DNA of 24,443 nucleotides, from assembly GCA_030653405.1 (NCBI GenBank), contig JAURZO010000081.1, forward strand, positions 1 through 24,443, read 5' to 3'. The DNA is from Zwartia sp. Its GTDB lineage: Bacteria > Pseudomonadota > Gammaproteobacteria > Burkholderiales > Burkholderiaceae_B. This document shows positions 22,443 through 24,443 of this stretch, one piece after another (the first letter of the stretch is position 1; each line of letters opens with the position of its first letter). Below the pieces are notes generated by a model, which was given only the letters and a program-made list of their open reading frames with translations, was not told where the DNA came from and made no database searches. Both the position numbers and the translations under genes were made by a program.

Positions 22443-24443
22443 ATGAATGTGAAAGCGAGCAGTCAGGATGTTTCAAGGCACAAGCTCAACGGGACTGATC
22501 ATGCGAAAGGGAGCTTCGGATCAGGGTACCGTATTCGGACGCTTTTGCTGACACTCCTCGCATTTCATATGTTTGCTCTGGTTGCCGCACTTACGTTCAT
22601 GACGTTTAGGCAATATAAAGATGAGGTGGCAGAGAAAACGAATTTAGCGACAGCAGCCAGGGTATTTTCAGTCCATGAGACAGAGAGATTTATTGAGGAA
22701 TCAGAGACGCTGCTGAGTAAATTAGCGGCATATCCTGCAATCAGGTCACTTGATGTCAATAACTGTGATCGCTTGTTGGCAGAGTTGCAGTATCTATCCT
22801 TCATTTATGCGAATTTAATCACTCTTGATCGACACGGAAATTTAGTGTGCAGTGGGAGATATGTGCAGCACGGTGCGCCTCGGGGGCCTGACCCGAAATA
22901 TTTTTTTTCTGAAGCCGCTCGGACTAATGCATTCACGATTGGTAAGCCCGCTGTTGGTTTTGTGACGGGCAATTGGGTATCTGGCTTAGCCTATCCTATT
23001 CGTGATGATAGAGGTCAGTTTAATGGCGTGGTGGTGTTGGCGATTGATCTGATGCGTTTTAAACCCTTTGTGCCTTCAAAAGTTGTCCCGCGGGGTACTT
23101 ACAGTGGCATCATCAACAGCGATGGCGTGATGATCGCTGCATCAGAAGGGACCGAAGCTCTGATCGGAAAGGTGTTTGCCAAGGAGCCCTTTGAGCAGGC
23201 TGTCAAGATGCAAGAGGGCTCCTTCCGCATGACAGACTATCAGGGAAGTAAACGCTTGGTCAGCTTCGGTCCTGTCAAGGACTCCGATTGGAGTCTCTTT
23301 GTCAGCCTTGATGAGGCATCAGTACTAGACCCGATTATTAAAAAGGGATGGCGGCGCCTTGCATTTATCATTTTGATCATGTCGGTGCTCGGCTTGCTCA
23401 CTCGGTGGGTCGCAAGACGTATTGCTCAACCTTTTGAATCAGTATCTGAAACGGTGGCACGCGTGGGGGCAGGTGATGCCCATGCCAGAGCTCAAGCGAC
23501 AGGTCCGCTTGAGGCACGTCAAATTGCACACCAGCTCAATGACATGCTAGACGCCCGTGAACTTGCCGTATTAGAGTTAAAACAAAGTGAGGAGCGTTTT
23601 AGAACGGCGTTTCGTACAACGCCAGATGCTCTCGCGATCAGCCGATTGGATGATGGTCTTTTTCTGGAAGTCAACGACGGCTTCATTCCTCAGTCAGGAT
23701 GGAGCAGGGAAGAGATTATCGGCAAGACATCTTTGAAGCTCAATATTTGGCGTTGGCCAAACGAACGCCAAAAACTTTTGGGCGCGATTCGCGAACGTGG
23801 CTCTTGTACTAATTTAGAGGCTGAGTTTATTGCAAAAGATGGTCGCATCTGGACTGGTATTGTTTCTGGGCATTTGATCGTGCTTGACGGCATGCCTTGT
23901 ATCCTTTCTGTGACCCGTGACGTGACTGAGAGCAGAAAGTCGCAGGAGCTTATTCACAATTTATCCTATTCCGACTTGTTGACAGGTCTGCCGAATCGTA
24001 GACTTTTCATGGATCGACTGGAACAAGCGATTGTCGCTAATCTCAAACATCAGACCATCGGTGCACTGATATTTATTAATGTTGATGATTTTAAAAGCAT
24101 CAATGATTCCTTAGGTCATGGTGAGGGAGATCTCTTATTGTTAGAGGTTGCAAAGCGACTGAAGACCTGCATCCGATCTGGAGATACCGTCGCGAGACTC
24201 GGTGGAGATGAGTTTATTGTCTTAGTCCCCGAATTAGATTTAGAGGGTGATGATGCGCATAAAGAAACGTTGCAGCGCTGTCAACATATCCTTACTGCGC
24301 TCAGTAAGCCCTATCAGCTGAGTCAAGCGGTACATCATCGTTCGGCTTGCATAGGCGTGTCTTTGATTGGCAAGGATGAGGGTCAGGAGGCACACGAAGC
24401 CTTGCAACGGGTAGAGATTGCCATGCACCATGCCAAGGCGGCG
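22443..24443 (+). CDS. Membrane dCACHE-HAMP-PAS-GGDEF signalling protein (3' end outside window)
   Basis: Read from the ATG at 22443 (AAGGA five bases upstream) to the window edge: 667 codons, no stop. Order: cytoplasmic N-terminus; transmembrane helix (about 31-56); periplasmic dCACHE-like sensor (about 60-300; SGLAYPIRDDRGQFNGVVVLAIDL); second helix (304-322); HAMP-like linker (323-378); PAS (about 382-498, beginning SEERFRTAFRTTPDALAISR); and GGDEF domain (505 on; LTGLPNRRLF). GGDEF itself is 587-591, and RSGD five residues before it is a complete RxxD inhibitory I-site. The position matching the metal-binding Asp of PleD (LIDIDFFK) is Asn546 in FINVDDFK, so cyclase activity is doubtful. 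An EAL domain may follow beyond the edge. It could influence NfrB through c-di-GMP. Confidence 0.88.
   Translation, partial: MNVKASSQDVSRHKLNGTDHAKGSFGSGYRIRTLLLTLLAFHMFALVAALTFMTFRQYKDEVAEKTNLATAARVFSVHETERFIEESETLLSKLAAYPAIRSLDVNNCDRLLAELQYLSFIYANLITLDRHGNLVCSGRYVQHGAPRGPDPKYFFSEAARTNAFTIGKPAVGFVTGNWVSGLAYPIRDDRGQFNGVVVLAIDLMRFKPFVPSKVVPRGTYSGIINSDGVMIAASEGTEALIGKVFAKEPFEQAVKMQEGSFRMTDYQGSKRLVSFGPVKDSDWSLFVSLDEASVLDPIIKKGWRRLAFIILIMSVLGLLTRWVARRIAQPFESVSETVARVGAGDAHARAQATGPLEARQIAHQLNDMLDARELAVLELKQSEERFRTAFRTTPDALAISRLDDGLFLEVNDGFIPQSGWSREEIIGKTSLKLNIWRWPNERQKLLGAIRERGSCTNLEAEFIAKDGRIWTGIVSGHLIVLDGMPCILSVTRDVTESRKSQELIHNLSYSDLLTGLPNRRLFMDRLEQAIVANLKHQTIGALIFINVDDFKSINDSLGHGEGDLLLLEVAKRLKTCIRSGDTVARLGGDEFIVLVPELDLEGDDAHKETLQRCQHILTALSKPYQLSQAVHHRSACIGVSLIGKDEGQEAHEALQRVEIAMHHAKAA

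Noticed and set aside
1..24443. CRISPR arrays, tRNA genes, insertion sequences, prophage or attachment sites
   Set aside because: No regularly spaced repeats, cloverleaf sequences, transposase or integrase motifs, or terminal repeats were seen on either strand.

Overview
The window looks like chromosome of a Gram-negative proteobacterium of roughly 50% GC. It encodes an outer-membrane TPR/barrel protein, lipoproteins, periplasmic binding proteins and a (R)-3-hydroxybutyrate dehydrogenase of polyhydroxybutyrate-type metabolism. A betaproteobacterium (Burkholderiales-like) is my best guess, from gene style only. Coding density is high. I see no tRNA, rRNA, IS element, phage gene or CRISPR array, and no gene-free stretch longer than about 260 bases.

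Layout. At the left edge (minus strand) a TRIC/UPF0126 channel gene precedes a nitrilase-family gene that runs off the window and carries a second, degenerate nitrilase domain. Facing right are an SDR oxidoreductase and a RidA-type deaminase, whose stop codon overlaps that of a convergent poxB-type pyruvate:quinone oxidoreductase. A long leftward gene train follows. In transcription order it is a SulP anion transporter with STAS domain, a tandem universal stress protein, the molybdate transporter modA-modB-modC, a PaiB-like flavin protein, a pirin, a small secreted protein and a CapA-type periplasmic protein. Three junctions in this train overlap or are nearly contiguous.

The most interesting block is 13.4-20.7 kb. 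wecB (UDP-GlcNAc 2-epimerase, rightward) converges on an overlapping leftward operon nfrB-nfrA-ybcH-like. NfrB is a processive inner-membrane family-2 glycosyltransferase with C-terminal MshEN-type c-di-GMP-binding repeats. NfrA is a TPR protein with a predicted outer-membrane barrel. The third gene is a periplasmic DUF4434 TIM-barrel protein resembling glycosidases. In E. coli these proteins, with an unlinked wecB, form the c-di-GMP-controlled N-acetylmannosamine polysaccharide pathway that serves as the phage N4 receptor. Here the sugar-nucleotide supply gene sits directly beside the synthase, exporter and putative hydrolase genes, which looks like a self-contained version of that pathway.

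Right of the operon lie an unrecognised lipoprotein gene, a well-supported 3-hydroxybutyrate dehydrogenase, and the first 667 codons of a dCACHE-HAMP-PAS-GGDEF protein. The GGDEF protein could supply or sense c-di-GMP near its likely target. It has intact GGDEF and I-site motifs, but an Asn replaces the usual metal-binding Asp. Functional assignments are by reading family motifs; no database search was run.
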